A stretch of DNA of 64,000 bases, taken from Rubripirellula sp. (GTDB taxonomy: Bacteria > Planctomycetota > Planctomycetia > Pirellulales > Pirellulaceae). Location: assembly GCA_012270065.1 (NCBI GenBank), contig JAAXJB010000090.1, positions 1 to 64,000 of the forward strand, given 5' to 3'. The position numbers and the translations under genes were made by a program. Shown piece by piece: positions 27,401-36,992 of this stretch. Numbering within the stretch: the stretch's first letter is position 1; every line of letters begins with the position of its first letter. Under the pieces are notes generated by a model. The model saw only the letters and a program-made list of their open reading frames with translations. It made no database searches and was not told the origin of the DNA.

Positions 27401-29568
27401 TCCAGACTCTTCAACGCAGCCACCAGTCCCTCGTCCTCAACCGTAACGGCTCTGACTTTGATATCTCCCGACAGGTCGTGAGCTTCATAAACCTGCTGCG
27501 TTAAGGGAAATCCGGTCCCGAAAATGACACCGGGAACCGGTGCAGCAAGTGAAGTCAGGCCATCAAGGTCCAGATACTTCACAGCGCCGGGTACAAACAT
27601 GGGGTCGTCGTGCCGCTGAATGGAAGCAAACTGGAAATTCTGACATTCAATGATGTACCGATTCACCTCGTTTCTCGCCTGACTACAAGCAGCCACGACC
27701 AATGGCCCCGCAACTTTACCCAACCCGACCATGCCTACCTCACCCTGCTGTCGTCCATACTTGATCACCGAAAGCAGGTCATGAGTACGTTGGGCGAATA
27801 GACAGTGGTTGAAACCATAGGTGTATCCTGAAAATTTATGCCAACCCTTGTCTCCACCTCGCTGAAACCACATTCGCTGGCATTGCTCCTTTTCAACCGC
27901 ACGCGATAATTCACCTTGCCCGAACAGATCCGGCACAATGACGTTGTATCCGGCATTCACGAGCGACAGGATTCCAGTCCGCACCTGATCATTTTCAAAT
28001 GCGCTGTTCTTGCCTTCATCAGTGACCCATACGACTGTACCATGCTTTGCCGGCGATTCAGGCGACACGAATTTGAGAATGGGAAACTCCTCCTCATGGT
28101 CCATATTCCTGATCACCCCGGCATGGATCACAACTTGCGTTGTCCGCTGACTTGATTTTTCACGGTAGACAACTGCACCAATCCGATCGTATCGACGCCC
28201 CAACACGGTTTCCCATGCGCCGCCGATGATTTTTCGATAAGCCGCCAATTCGTCACGTGATTCTGGCACAAGATGACTGATCGTCTGATCGGAATCATGT
28301 GCAGCAGCAGCGAGCAGTTTTGTTTCATGCGAATCACCGACCAAAGCACCCTCTGGCTCCGGGTATGTGTGATTCCAAACAGTTGACTCAGCGCGAGTCA
28401 AAGGCAAAAAGTCCTTTTCCTCGATCGAGTCGAATCCCAGGTCAAAATGCCGGTTAAAAAAATCGTACATGGCCGCACGATTGACCTGGTTATAGTTGTG
28501 GGGAAACTGAGTATGAAAAACTGCTGTCAGCCTGTCTTCTGCTCCCATCATTCCATAGACACGCTGAAGATCCGGAAAACCGAGTGTTCGCAGCTCGATG
28601 GTCCAGTCATCAGCGGCAGTGAGTCCCAAAGGTCTTGGTGCGGTTGCGGCTGCAATATCAATGTTGCCCTGGTCGATGCGTAACAAGGGTGCATTTTCAC
28701 ACGTGCACCCACCCTGCATGGCGGTAGAAACCATGACGCAAGGCATCGAAGCGGCAATCCGTTCGTCAACAGCGCTGAGAATCATTGACTGAGTTCCACC
28801 CCCACTGGCACCAGTCACTCCGATGCGGGATGGATCTACGTCATCCAGTTGCAACACAAAATCAACAGCACGGATCGAATTCCATGTCTGCAGTCCCATC
28901 ATGTTCTGTAACCGCAGATCCGCCTGAACGCTCATGAAGCCCCAATCCTTCGAGCGGTCAAGGTGCTTCCATTTTTCAGGTCGGTGGTCAAGTTGAGTGG
29001 AATCTGCATACCCTGTCATGTCATAGTGAAACACCACGCAACCCATTCGCGCCAATTGCACTGCTCGCGCCTGCAGCGGATACCGTCCACCCTGAATGAA
29101 TTGTTCGGCTCCCGTTTCGATCTGTTTTCTGACCGTTTCGATACCGGCATCGTAAAACCGACCATCCTGCCAATGCCCATGAGGGGAGAGGATGACTGGG
29201 AATGGACCCTTTCTGTTTTTTGGCCTGTAGAGGCTACCCGCTACATAATTGCCGGGAATCGACTCAAAAAAAACACGATCAACAACATAATCATCACGCT
29301 CAACACGCCCGTGAATCACTGCGTTCAGTGGTGTTCTCGTTGGAAGTGGCCACAACCCCTGTGAAACGAGAATACGGCGTTTGATCTCAGTTTGCCGCCG
29401 CTTCCACTCATTGAGATCCTTGACTGGCTTGAATGGAAAAAAACCGTTCAGTGTTTTCAGATCCCCCAACCGGGAATCCTGCGGCTGATCACCACTGAAA
29501 ACAACCGGCGCCTCTGCGTACGCGAGACCCGACAGCAAGGCAGTACACAAAACAAGCAAATAGCGCAT
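27397..29568 (-). CDS. Secreted acetyl-xylan-esterase-like alpha/beta hydrolase, two-domain
   Basis: 723 residues with a signal peptide (MRYLLVLCTALLSGLAYA). The first half is an alpha/beta hydrolase resembling the AXE1/Abhydrolase_7 type: PFPVILSPHGHWQDG (oxyanion region) and IGVTGASGGGTQS with the nucleophile Ser255. It is followed by DDWTIELRTLGFPDLQRVYGM. The second half (about 430-723) repeats a hydrolase-like fold (TVVWVTDEGKN, NVIVPDLFGQGE, GMVGLGKVAGP), but the nucleophile position is Lys in GLGKVAG, so this copy is probably inactive. The substrate is likely an ester on a polysaccharide, by analogy with similar planctomycete proteins. An ATG at 29586 would add six residues. Confidence 0.82.
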   Translation of the reverse strand: MRYLLVLCTALLSGLAYAEAPVVFSGDQPQDSRLGDLKTLNGFFPFKPVKDLNEWKRRQTEIKRRILVSQGLWPLPTRTPLNAVIHGRVERDDYVVDRVFFESIPGNYVAGSLYRPKNRKGPFPVILSPHGHWQDGRFYDAGIETVRKQIETGAEQFIQGGRYPLQARAVQLARMGCVVFHYDMTGYADSTQLDHRPEKWKHLDRSKDWGFMSVQADLRLQNMMGLQTWNSIRAVDFVLQLDDVDPSRIGVTGASGGGTQSMILSAVDERIAASMPCVMVSTAMQGGCTCENAPLLRIDQGNIDIAAATAPRPLGLTAADDWTIELRTLGFPDLQRVYGMMGAEDRLTAVFHTQFPHNYNQVNRAAMYDFFNRHFDLGFDSIEEKDFLPLTRAESTVWNHTYPEPEGALVGDSHETKLLAAAAHDSDQTISHLVPESRDELAAYRKIIGGAWETVLGRRYDRIGAVVYREKSSQRTTQVVIHAGVIRNMDHEEEFPILKFVSPESPAKHGTVVWVTDEGKNSAFENDQVRTGILSLVNAGYNVIVPDLFGQGELSRAVEKEQCQRMWFQRGGDKGWHKFSGYTYGFNHCLFAQRTHDLLSVIKYGRQQGEVGMVGLGKVAGPLVVAACSQARNEVNRYIIECQNFQFASIQRHDDPMFVPGAVKYLDLDGLTSLAAPVPGVIFGTGFPLTQQVYEAHDLSGDIKVRAVTVEDEGLVAALKSLD

Positions 29569-29617
29569 AGAAAACTGTCCCATCAAGTCTGCCTATGGAA
29601 TGAAAGGTTCATTCACC

Positions 29618-30502
29618 TCATCGCAGATCATCAACCAATGCATCCAGGCCTTTCAAGTTTTGCATCAGCGATTTTTCCGCATCCAATTCGTTACGATGAT
29701 CGAGGATACCAATCGGCCCCCGATAACCCTGCCGCAGGACTTCCTTGATCAGACTCTTTTCGTGTAAACCCTGACCAATCGGCAATATTTTATTCTGACC
29801 ACGGGATACGCTGGCGGGCTCAGCCATGCCATTGAGATTCAGACAGAAGAGATATGGCTTGATGGCATGAAACGCTGCTGGAAATCGCTCAATGTGTTCA
29901 TGACCGTGATGGAAATTGTAAACAATTCCAACATGCTCAGCTTTGAAATGCTCGCGAAGATGTTTGCAGACCGCCGCAAGATTCTCCGGCTCACCACCCC
30001 AACCGCCATGATTGTACAGACCCAGCCTCAAACCCAATCTGGCTGTTTTTTCGACCATCGGACGAAGCCTTTCTGCCGCCACCCGCACCTTTTCTGAGTC
30101 AGCTATGTCCCCGACACCCGGAACCATCAACCAGATCTGAGGTTGAATTCCATGTTTGGCAATGAGCGGTTCCAATGCATCGTGCCAGCTCCAGAACGCA
30201 AAGAATTCAATGCCGTGCTTCTTGTATTGTTCCACCTCCTCTTCAAAGGTCGGGACATGCTCTGCCCGCCAATCATATGCAACCCGTGACATGCCGAGCC
30301 GGTTAACCATCTCAGCTCGTTGCTTTGGTGTTCGCTTGCGAGCATCAAACGGCACAATGCACCACGCCACCAGCCGGTCACGTTTGAACATCGCATTCAC
30401 ATCGGAATCATCAGCGAAGGTCAGCCCGCACGGCAGCACCATCCAACAACACATCAACAGCAAAAGTAACGATGGCAGATTTTCTGATTTATGCACGATC
30501 AC
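29618..30502 (-). CDS. Secreted sugar phosphate isomerase/epimerase-like TIM-barrel protein
   Basis: 294 residues with an N-terminal signal peptide (SLLLLLMCCWMVLPCGLTFA). The xylose-isomerase-like TIM barrel shows VNRLGMSRVAYDWRAEHVP, EFFAFWSWHD, LGLYNHGGWGGEPENL and VGIVYNFHHGHEHIERFP. LFCLNLNGMA follows. Residues His, Glu and Asp near the barrel ends could bind a metal as in relatives. Such proteins are common in planctomycete catabolic loci, and the reaction here cannot be named. It reads in the same direction as the hydrolase 31 bp downstream, so the two are probably co-expressed. The start codon is GTG. Confidence 0.82.
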   Translation of the reverse strand: MIVHKSENLPSLLLLLMCCWMVLPCGLTFADDSDVNAMFKRDRLVAWCIVPFDARKRTPKQRAEMVNRLGMSRVAYDWRAEHVPTFEEEVEQYKKHGIEFFAFWSWHDALEPLIAKHGIQPQIWLMVPGVGDIADSEKVRVAAERLRPMVEKTARLGLRLGLYNHGGWGGEPENLAAVCKHLREHFKAEHVGIVYNFHHGHEHIERFPAAFHAIKPYLFCLNLNGMAEPASVSRGQNKILPIGQGLHEKSLIKEVLRQGYRGPIGILDHRNELDAEKSLMQNLKGLDALVDDLR

Positions 30503-30520
30503 GACCTCAACTTTTTGAAT

Positions 30521-31378
30521 TCACTTGACCGCCACGATGTAGCAAATCCAGCTGGCATCGCTGGGTGCTGATTCCTGCCGTTCCCAGCTGCTGTATTCAT
30601 CTTCATCCAAGTCTTCATCGTCATTTTCCCAGTAAATATGACTTTCTCGAAAACCTGCTTCTGCCAGCATTTCACGCACTTCAGGAATAGTCCAGAACCG
30701 CCAATGATACTCAAACGCCCTTTTCAATTTGCTGCCATCTGCAAATTTGAAACTGATCGCAAAGCTGGCATCGGCATTGATCGGATTGAAACTGATCTGC
30801 TCCCAGTGATAGTTGAACCCCTTCTTGCCTTTCACAATCTTACGTTTGTCCACCAATCCTTCTTCGTAGCACTCTCCACCCCCCATCATGTCCATCACCA
30901 TCACCCCCTTTGATTTGAGGTTGGATCGGGCAATCCGGAAGTAATCGATCACTTCATCACGTGTCTTGAAAATCCAGAAGGAAAAGTTCTGTGCGGCCAA
31001 CACGTCGACAGCTGGTCGATTTCGCTTTCGCACGTCCTGTTCGATCAAGCGGACGCGTTGTTGCTGGGATTTTTTCAACTTTGCCAGATTGTTCTCACGC
31101 CCCCATTGCAATGTTTCCGGACACAAATCGACGCCAATCGCTGTGCGTTTTGCTTTCGAAGCCACCCAGTCACAGCAGATTGCAAAGGTCCCGCAAAAAT
31201 CTTCCCGTAAATCCAAGGGTGTGGTCCCATACGCATCCCGATATGCCTGATCAAAAAACACCACTTCGTGGTCAGGTGTTTGTACCGATTTTTGATAACA
31301 GTCAAATCTGTCGGCAACGGCTGCCATGTTCGTCCCATCGGACTTTTTATTCTTGTTCTTGTTCTTGGATTTGGACAT
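30521..31378 (-). CDS. Class I SAM-dependent methyltransferase
   Basis: 285 residues. After a lysine/asparagine-rich N-terminus (SKSKNKNKNKKSDGTNM), the methyltransferase core includes LREDFCGTFAICCDWV (motif I region), AIGVDLCPETLQWGREN (acidic loop) and VMVMDMMGGGECYEEG. The substrate is unknown. The C-terminus (MLAEAGFRESHIYWEND) ends with an acidic stretch EDLDEDEY. Relatives occur in many planctomycetes as stand-alone genes. The stop is 18 bp before the start of the sugar-isomerase-like gene, in the same direction, so coupling is likely. Confidence 0.85.
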   Translation of the reverse strand: MSKSKNKNKNKKSDGTNMAAVADRFDCYQKSVQTPDHEVVFFDQAYRDAYGTTPLDLREDFCGTFAICCDWVASKAKRTAIGVDLCPETLQWGRENNLAKLKKSQQQRVRLIEQDVRKRNRPAVDVLAAQNFSFWIFKTRDEVIDYFRIARSNLKSKGVMVMDMMGGGECYEEGLVDKRKIVKGKKGFNYHWEQISFNPINADASFAISFKFADGSKLKRAFEYHWRFWTIPEVREMLAEAGFRESHIYWENDDEDLDEDEYSSWERQESAPSDASWICYIVAVK

Positions 31379-31703
31379 TCGCGTGTTGCTTGAATCTTGA
31401 GGTTAAATATCTTGCGGCTGCACCAGTGAAACTCGTACCAATGATGACACTACCAATGATGACTACGTTCAGCCCAATGAAGGCCTTCGTCAGGTGATGC
31501 ACGGTTCAGGTATGGCATCACTCTGCGGGTTCCCGATCGTACAGATCCGAATTTCAATTTTAAATGAAGGAAACTGCACTCCAACGAAATTCTGATCAAC
31601 TGGCACGTTCCATTTGGCCCAACAGCCTAGCACCTCGGCCAGACAGATTCGAGAATCAAGTTATCGGTTTCTTCAAGGAATGCCTTTCACTGTGTCGGGC
31701 AAT
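31379..31703. other. Intergenic region with short tandem repeat
   Basis: 325 bp between two minus-strand genes. It contains a short tandem repeat (31436-31463). No gene or RNA is recognised. The promoter of the methyltransferase should lie near its proximal end. Confidence 0.4.
31436..31463. repeat. Short tandem repeat, 15-bp unit
   Basis: TACCAATGATGACAC (31436-31450) is followed directly by TACCAATGATGAC (31451-31463), a partial second copy. Upstream of the methyltransferase start it could be a pair of binding sites or slippage. Confidence 0.7.
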
Positions 31704-32282
31704 TCACGCTCCGCGGGATCTGGAGAATACAAAACCAGCTAAAACCCCGGACAAGAGGCCACCTAAATGGCCATCCCATGAAACACCGGACTGCCAATGA
31801 GGAATGATTCCAGCCAGCATGGTACCGCCGTAGAGGACCGTCACCAGAATCGCAATCGTGGCCGAAATGATGCGACGTTCGCGAATCCCGACGGTCATTA
31901 AAAAGGAACACAGACCGAATATCAGTCCGCTTGCTCCGATATGAATCGCTGGACGACCAATGACCCATAACAAGCTGCCACTGAGCGCGACGAGCACGAG
32001 CACGATCAGGACTGAATCTTCACGCGAGCTAACGAGCAAAAAGAGAAGGAGAAGGAGAGGTAATGTATTTCCCGCCAAATGCTCAAAACTGGCATGCAAG
32101 AAGGGACTCAGTGGAATCCCGATCAATCCGCTCAGACTTCTCGGTTGCAAGCCCCAACGGTTGAGATCAAGTGGCAAGAGCTGATTGACGAGCAACACGA
32201 CCCACATCGCTGCCACACACAGCCCCATGACGTAATAGCTCTGTTTTCCGGGCTTACCTGAAAAGCGAAATAAGCCAGACAT
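31704..32282 (-). CDS. Rhomboid family intramembrane serine protease
   Basis: 192 residues with about six membrane helices. The catalytic dyad is conserved: Ser118 in GASG (116-119) and His172 in WDGHLGG. The upstream helix has FEHLAGN (His68, Asn72), the oxyanion pair typical of rhomboids. It would cleave single-pass membrane proteins within the membrane. Substrates are unknown. It lies just upstream, in the same direction, of the methyltransferase, with 325 bp between, so operon membership is unlikely. The 131-bp gap to the divergent DUF1501 gene probably holds both promoters. Confidence 0.92.
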   Translation of the reverse strand: MSGLFRFSGKPGKQSYYVMGLCVAAMWVVLLVNQLLPLDLNRWGLQPRSLSGLIGIPLSPFLHASFEHLAGNTLPLLLLLFLLVSSREDSVLIVLVLVALSGSLLWVIGRPAIHIGASGLIFGLCSFLMTVGIRERRIISATIAILVTVLYGGTMLAGIIPHWQSGVSWDGHLGGLLSGVLAGFVFSRSRGA

Positions 32283-32413
32283 GTCGAACCAATCCTATCG
32301 GTGTAAAATGGAAGAAGAGACGGGGAGATTAATCAAGGTGATTGATTTCCACCGTGCGTGAAGCAATGAATGGAAATGCGGGTAGCACGGCGACCCAGAA
32401 GTAGTGAGAACGA

Positions 32414-33850
32414 ATGCAACCAAGTCAAATACAAAGACTGAAAACCAGCAACCGCAGGCAGTTTTTCCATACTTGCGGAATTGGACTTGGAAAAATGGCC
32501 CTCGCATCCATGCTCGCTCACGACGGGGGAACGAACAATGTTCGCGCCTCCTCAGCCGGAGCAAAAGGCTATCACCACCCACCACGCATCAAACGTGTCA
32601 TCTACTTGTTCATGGCTGGAGCACCCAGCCAATTGGACCTCTTTGATCATAAGCCAAAATTGACCGAACTGGAGGGCAGAGCACTGCCACCCTCGGTGAT
32701 TGCGGGTCAAAGATACGCATTCATCCAACCCGACGCCGCCGTACTTGCTCCGCGATTCAAGTTCAAGAAGCACGGTGACTCAGGTGCAGAACTTTCAGAA
32801 GTTTTGCCTCACCTCGCCAAGGTGGCTGATGACCTGGCCATCATCCGGACCGTTCACACCGATCAATTCAATCACTCACCCGCCCAACTGTTTGTTAATA
32901 CCGGTAGTCCCATTCCCGGACGACCAGCGATGGGATCCTGGTTGAGCTACGGCATCGGGAGTGAAGCCAGGGATCTACCCGGCTTTGTCGTCCTGAAGAG
33001 TGGTGGCAATTTATCGGGTGGCGCCGCTATGTGGAGCTCTGGATTTCTGCCGGGCGAACATCAGGGAGTTCCCTTCCGTTCCAGTGGCGATCCCATTCTC
33101 AACGTGGCCAATCCTCCGGGTATTGACCGCCAGACCCAGCGAGACACTCTTGATCTCATCAGAAACCTGAACCAACAGAAACTCGACCAAACGGGTCTCG
33201 AGGAAATCACCACCCGTATTGAGAGCTATGAGATGGCCTATCGGATGCAGGCACGTGCACCCGAACTCATGGATTTGAGCAAGGAAGATACCGCGACACT
33301 CAGGCTTTACGGGACATCAGCAAACGATCGTGGTTCTTTTGCAAAGAATTGCCTTCTGGCCAGACGCCTCGCAGAACGCGGTGTCCGATTCATCCAGCTC
33401 TACCACTCCGGCTGGGATCATCACAGCAATGTTGAAAATGGAATCAGGAAGCAGTGTCTTCAGACGGATCAGGCCTGTGCAGCGTTAATTCAGGACCTGA
33501 AACAGAGGGGGATGCTCGACGACACTCTGGTTGTTTGGGGTGGAGAATTTGGAAGAACGCCAATGGTGGAAGCAAGTGCAGCCTTGGGACGAAAGCTGGG
33601 CCGCGATCACCATCCACAAGCCTTCACAATGTGGATGGCGGGTGGCAAAATCCAGAATGGGCAAACCCTCGGCAAAACCGATGAACTAGGTTTTCGACCA
33701 GTGACGAATCCCGTCCACGTTCACGACATCCAGGCCACTATCCTGCACCAGCTTGGCATTGATCATGAGAAGCTGACCTTCACATACGCTGGTCGACCAT
33801 TCCGTTTGACAGATGTTCATGGCCAAGTCATCACATCACTCGTTGGTTAA
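32414..33850 (+). CDS. DUF1501 family protein, twin-arginine leader
   Basis: 478 residues. SNRRQFFHTCGIGLGKMALAS is a twin-arginine-type leader. Then HPPRIKRVIYLFMAGAPSQLDLFDHKP is the DUF1501 opening, LAIIRTVHTDQFNHSPAQ the middle and VVWGGEFGRTPMVE near the end, where conserved residues resemble alkaline-phosphatase/sulfatase-fold metal ligands. The family is abundant and secreted in planctomycetes. It is usually paired with a DUF1549/DUF1553 gene, but here it is alone. No enzymatic activity is assigned to the family. A second copy with partners is at 37599. Confidence 0.92.
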   Translation: MQPSQIQRLKTSNRRQFFHTCGIGLGKMALASMLAHDGGTNNVRASSAGAKGYHHPPRIKRVIYLFMAGAPSQLDLFDHKPKLTELEGRALPPSVIAGQRYAFIQPDAAVLAPRFKFKKHGDSGAELSEVLPHLAKVADDLAIIRTVHTDQFNHSPAQLFVNTGSPIPGRPAMGSWLSYGIGSEARDLPGFVVLKSGGNLSGGAAMWSSGFLPGEHQGVPFRSSGDPILNVANPPGIDRQTQRDTLDLIRNLNQQKLDQTGLEEITTRIESYEMAYRMQARAPELMDLSKEDTATLRLYGTSANDRGSFAKNCLLARRLAERGVRFIQLYHSGWDHHSNVENGIRKQCLQTDQACAALIQDLKQRGMLDDTLVVWGGEFGRTPMVEASAALGRKLGRDHHPQAFTMWMAGGKIQNGQTLGKTDELGFRPVTNPVHVHDIQATILHQLGIDHEKLTFTYAGRPFRLTDVHGQVITSLVG

Positions 33851-33977
33851 CTCCACCACCTCCACTGACTCTGAACCGTTTTTAAACCTGATCACCCATT
33901 GCCCAGTGCCGCTTCACCAGTGCAAACATCCTTTGCATGACTCGGACAACCCGCCACAAACAGCTATCATCTCTGGC

Positions 33978-34982
33978 ATGAGCCAAGCATCTTTTTTACC
34001 GCTAGTCGATTCATTTGGACGCGTACACAACAGTCTGCGACTGAGTGTGACTGATCGCTGTAATATCCGTTGTTTCTACTGCATGCCGGAAAACGGTGCC
34101 CAGTTCGTAGACAGGAACCACATCCTGTCTTTCGAAGAGATTCATCGACTGGTTCGCTTACTGGTTGAGCAAGCAGGAATTCGCGATCTTCGCATCACGG
34201 GGGGAGAACCACTGGTTCGAAAACAAATCCCCTGTTTGATCGAAATGCTTGCAGGAATTGAAGGTCTGGAAGATCTTTCTCTGACAACAAACGGAATGCT
34301 TCTTGCCGAACACGCCCAAGCACTCAAGCACGCGGGTTTGCGACGCCTGAATATCAGCCTCGACACATTGAATGAAACCGTCTTTCGGAAGATCACTCGA
34401 AGAGAGGGACTCGATAAAACACTTCAAGGCATCGATTCGGCAATTCAATGTGGATTTGAATCCGTCAAACTCAATACGCTTGCCATCAAAGGAATCACTG
34501 AACCCGAAGTGACACAACTGGTCCAGTATGCTCTGGATCGCGATGTGATGCTCCGATTCATCGAATTCATGCCATTGGATACGGATCGCGCATGGCAACA
34601 GGACCAGGTACTCACCGGCGATCAACTGTTGGCAATTCTTCAGAAAGTATTCGGAAACGTGAAACCGATTTCCCGTCCAGACCCCTCGCAACCGGCGGAG
34701 GAGTTCCAGATTTCAAACGGGCGAATCGGCATTATCCGCTCTATCACAGCCCCATTTTGCCAAGCCTGTAATCGAATTCGGATCACTGCTGACGGGGCAG
34801 TCCGAAACTGTCTGTTTGCCACCAGCGAGACTCCACTCCGCATTTTGATGCGTGAAGGCGTATCGGACGCGGATCTGCTATCCACGATACGTGCATGTGT
34901 AGCTGGCAAAGCGAAGGCGCACGGTATCAACGAGGATGGCTTTCAACCACCTGACCGACCGATGTACGCAATTGGTGGGTGA
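33978..34982 (+). CDS. moaA: GTP 3',8-cyclase (molybdenum cofactor biosynthesis)
   Basis: 334 residues. The radical-SAM cluster motif is TDRCNIRCFYC (Cys28, Cys32, Cys35). The second cluster of MoaA is present (Cys261, Cys264 and Cys278 in CQACNRIRITADGAVRNC). GGEPLVR, DLSLTTNGMLLAEHA and RRLNISLDTL are the usual family blocks, and the protein ends with the conserved C-terminal Gly-Gly. It converts GTP to (8S)-3',8-cyclo-7,8-dihydroguanosine 5'-triphosphate, the first step of molybdopterin synthesis. The ATG at 33978 is chosen because an open extension to 33813 has no leader or homology and overlaps the preceding gene. Other moa genes are not in the window. Confidence 0.97.
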   Translation: MSQASFLPLVDSFGRVHNSLRLSVTDRCNIRCFYCMPENGAQFVDRNHILSFEEIHRLVRLLVEQAGIRDLRITGGEPLVRKQIPCLIEMLAGIEGLEDLSLTTNGMLLAEHAQALKHAGLRRLNISLDTLNETVFRKITRREGLDKTLQGIDSAIQCGFESVKLNTLAIKGITEPEVTQLVQYALDRDVMLRFIEFMPLDTDRAWQQDQVLTGDQLLAILQKVFGNVKPISRPDPSQPAEEFQISNGRIGIIRSITAPFCQACNRIRITADGAVRNCLFATSETPLRILMREGVSDADLLSTIRACVAGKAKAHGINEDGFQPPDRPMYAIGG

Positions 34983-35038
34983 TCCGGATCACCGTGTTTG
35001 ACTCTGGCCCCGTCGATGTACCGATTCTCGATGGTCAA

Positions 35039-35057
35039 GCCGCAGCTGTTCTGCGGC
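35039..35057 (-). terminator. GC-rich hairpin directly after the anti-sigma gene stop
   Basis: GCCGCAG (35039-35045) and CTGCGGC (35051-35057) form a perfect 7-bp stem with a 5-nt loop, immediately beyond the stop codon at 35058-35060 on the minus strand. No T-run follows, so it may be a stabilising stem or a factor-assisted terminator between the convergent operon ends. Confidence 0.4.
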
Positions 35058-36992
35058 TCACGGTTTCATCAACCACCATGCCCGATGCAACAACAAATTC
35101 GGTTCAACCTCTGCCTTGACCATCGCTTTGACCGACTCTTGCACGTAAGCGGGCACCTCGTTTTGTCCTGACAGGTAACCGAGATGTTCAATTTGGCGGT
35201 TGCGATCCTCGATCAACTTCAACCACTGGACTGGCAACAACTCCGTTTTCACAGGAAAGTCAGCTGCCAAAGTTGTGCTGTTCTTGGCCTTGCCCGCAGT
35301 ACCACCCTCATCAATCTGGGCCAAAGCGTCGCCTGAGATGCTCTCAATTTGAGCCCCACTTCCGCGCAGAACCTGATCGACGCGTTGAGATGGTGTCAGA
35401 GGGACACGAGGCGGCAGTGCAGCCGCGAATGCGTCAACAGCGTTCATTGCTGCATCGGTTTCCGACTGATCTGCCACCCATACATTCTCCGGCAGCAATG
35501 ATTCAGGTACGGAACGGCGTGACGCCGGGGACGCAATGATCAAAGCAAGAGTCCGCGCCAAATCAAATCGCGACTCCACCAAGTCCTGGGTCAGCTTGTC
35601 TTCCAGGCGTTGCAAAGCTTCATTGTGGGGAGCGCTGATCGGGTCAACTACACGGCCTCGCAACGGTTGACCGTGCACCAGCTGCCAAAGCGAATTGACA
35701 ACCCCGCTCGCCAACTGGGGTGAACCCACCAATCCACGCGCGAATCTTTGCATTCGCTGGTATCCATCCGAACCGGCTGCCGCTATCCATTCAGGAGATA
35801 CAAGCGGAGTCGCTACCCTCTGTCGCCCATCGGACAATTCGTAAAAAACGGGATCCGCAACTTCGTCTCCGACGCGAACGCTGTATTCACCACCGGCACC
35901 TTTCTTCACACCCCGGTTCAGGAAGGCAACAAAATTCCAATAGTCTTTCTGCTTACCAGATCCCTCGATGTACGAATCATGACAACGGGTGCATCTGACG
36001 TCGACGTTCAATGTCAATGCAGCCAGACTCCTCGCCATTGCGTGTTCACCACCAGCTGACCTTGGACCTGATGCCAAAGCAGTCAAGAATGCGCCAGAAT
36101 TGCCGCTGGTCCCGCTGAGCCATCCTAGAATGACCTCATCGAAACGGCTGCCGGTCTGTATGCAATCGGCCAGTTCGCTGATCAGCGCTTCTCTCTTTTT
36201 GGCATCCATCGACCTGCTTCGCCGACTGGTGATCTGACTCAACCACCTTGCTGCTATCGCCTCGGCGTTCAAACTCTGTGCCAGCTCGGCCTCAAGCCGG
36301 TCAGGATCTCCAACAGTGTCCACAGGAAGCTCGGTTCCGAGCACTTCTCGCAGTCTCTCTACCGTTTCCTCCGCAGTCGCCTCGACGGTAGGATCGATTC
36401 CAACTGCTTCCCAATAACTTTCCAGTTCTGTTTTCACATCAACTGAGACAAGGGCCAGTTCGGCCGCCTGAGACTCATCGGGATGGTTGACATCATGCTG
36501 CTCGTTGGGGGATTCATCCACATCCACACCGTTCGAGTCTGGGGTCTGCACCATCATTGGAATGCCCTTCGGTGGATTGCGTCGAGGGCTCTTTTTTCGG
36601 TCGGGCTCTGCCTTCTTCTGCTCCTGTTCCGCATCAACAGTTGACGCCAAACTGCGATTTTCATTGTTGTCTCGCGCGTTCTCCACGATTTCGGTGACGT
36701 TATCCGTCACATCATGATCCGGCTGAAGCAAGATCAGACCAGCAAACATGGCAGCCAGTGCAGTGACTGTCACAGCTATCGCTGCCACCTGTTTTGCATG
36801 TGAGTTGTTGCCCCGGGTGGTTCGGCGCGAGCGTGAAGGCTGGAAAGCTTTTTCCAACTGAGGCGCCGTGTTGTAATACCGGGCCAGAATTTCACTGGTG
36901 AGGTCAGGCGGCCGTGCACCTCCCAACGCTTCATCGAGCATCGCGTCTAGCGCCCGCTCTTCCTCAGCTGTGTAGTTGTTATTACTCATCAT
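35058..36992 (-). CDS. Membrane anti-sigma-like protein fused to DUF1549/DUF1553-like domain with CxxCH motif
   Basis: 644 residues. Residues 1-65 are a charged cytoplasmic N-terminus (YTAEEERALDAMLDEALGG, LTSEILARYYNTAP) suited to sigma binding. A single membrane helix follows at about 69-90, then a 95-residue linker rich in Asp, Glu and Asn. From about 187 the protein resembles a DUF1549/DUF1553 region: ELESYWEAVGID, later the c-type heme motif CTRCH (334-338), and VVNSLWQLVHGQPLRGRVVDP in the DUF1553 position. There is no signal peptide, so the TM keeps the N-terminus in the cytoplasm and the CxxCH domain outside. The upstream ECF sigma gene overlaps it by 11 bp. I infer an anti-sigma factor with a cytochrome-like sensor. 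Confidence 0.8.
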   Translation of the reverse strand: MMSNNNYTAEEERALDAMLDEALGGARPPDLTSEILARYYNTAPQLEKAFQPSRSRRTTRGNNSHAKQVAAIAVTVTALAAMFAGLILLQPDHDVTDNVTEIVENARDNNENRSLASTVDAEQEQKKAEPDRKKSPRRNPPKGIPMMVQTPDSNGVDVDESPNEQHDVNHPDESQAAELALVSVDVKTELESYWEAVGIDPTVEATAEETVERLREVLGTELPVDTVGDPDRLEAELAQSLNAEAIAARWLSQITSRRSRSMDAKKREALISELADCIQTGSRFDEVILGWLSGTSGNSGAFLTALASGPRSAGGEHAMARSLAALTLNVDVRCTRCHDSYIEGSGKQKDYWNFVAFLNRGVKKGAGGEYSVRVGDEVADPVFYELSDGRQRVATPLVSPEWIAAAGSDGYQRMQRFARGLVGSPQLASGVVNSLWQLVHGQPLRGRVVDPISAPHNEALQRLEDKLTQDLVESRFDLARTLALIIASPASRRSVPESLLPENVWVADQSETDAAMNAVDAFAAALPPRVPLTPSQRVDQVLRGSGAQIESISGDALAQIDEGGTAGKAKNSTTLAADFPVKTELLPVQWLKLIEDRNRQIEHLGYLSGQNEVPAYVQESVKAMVKAEVEPNLLLHRAWWLMKP

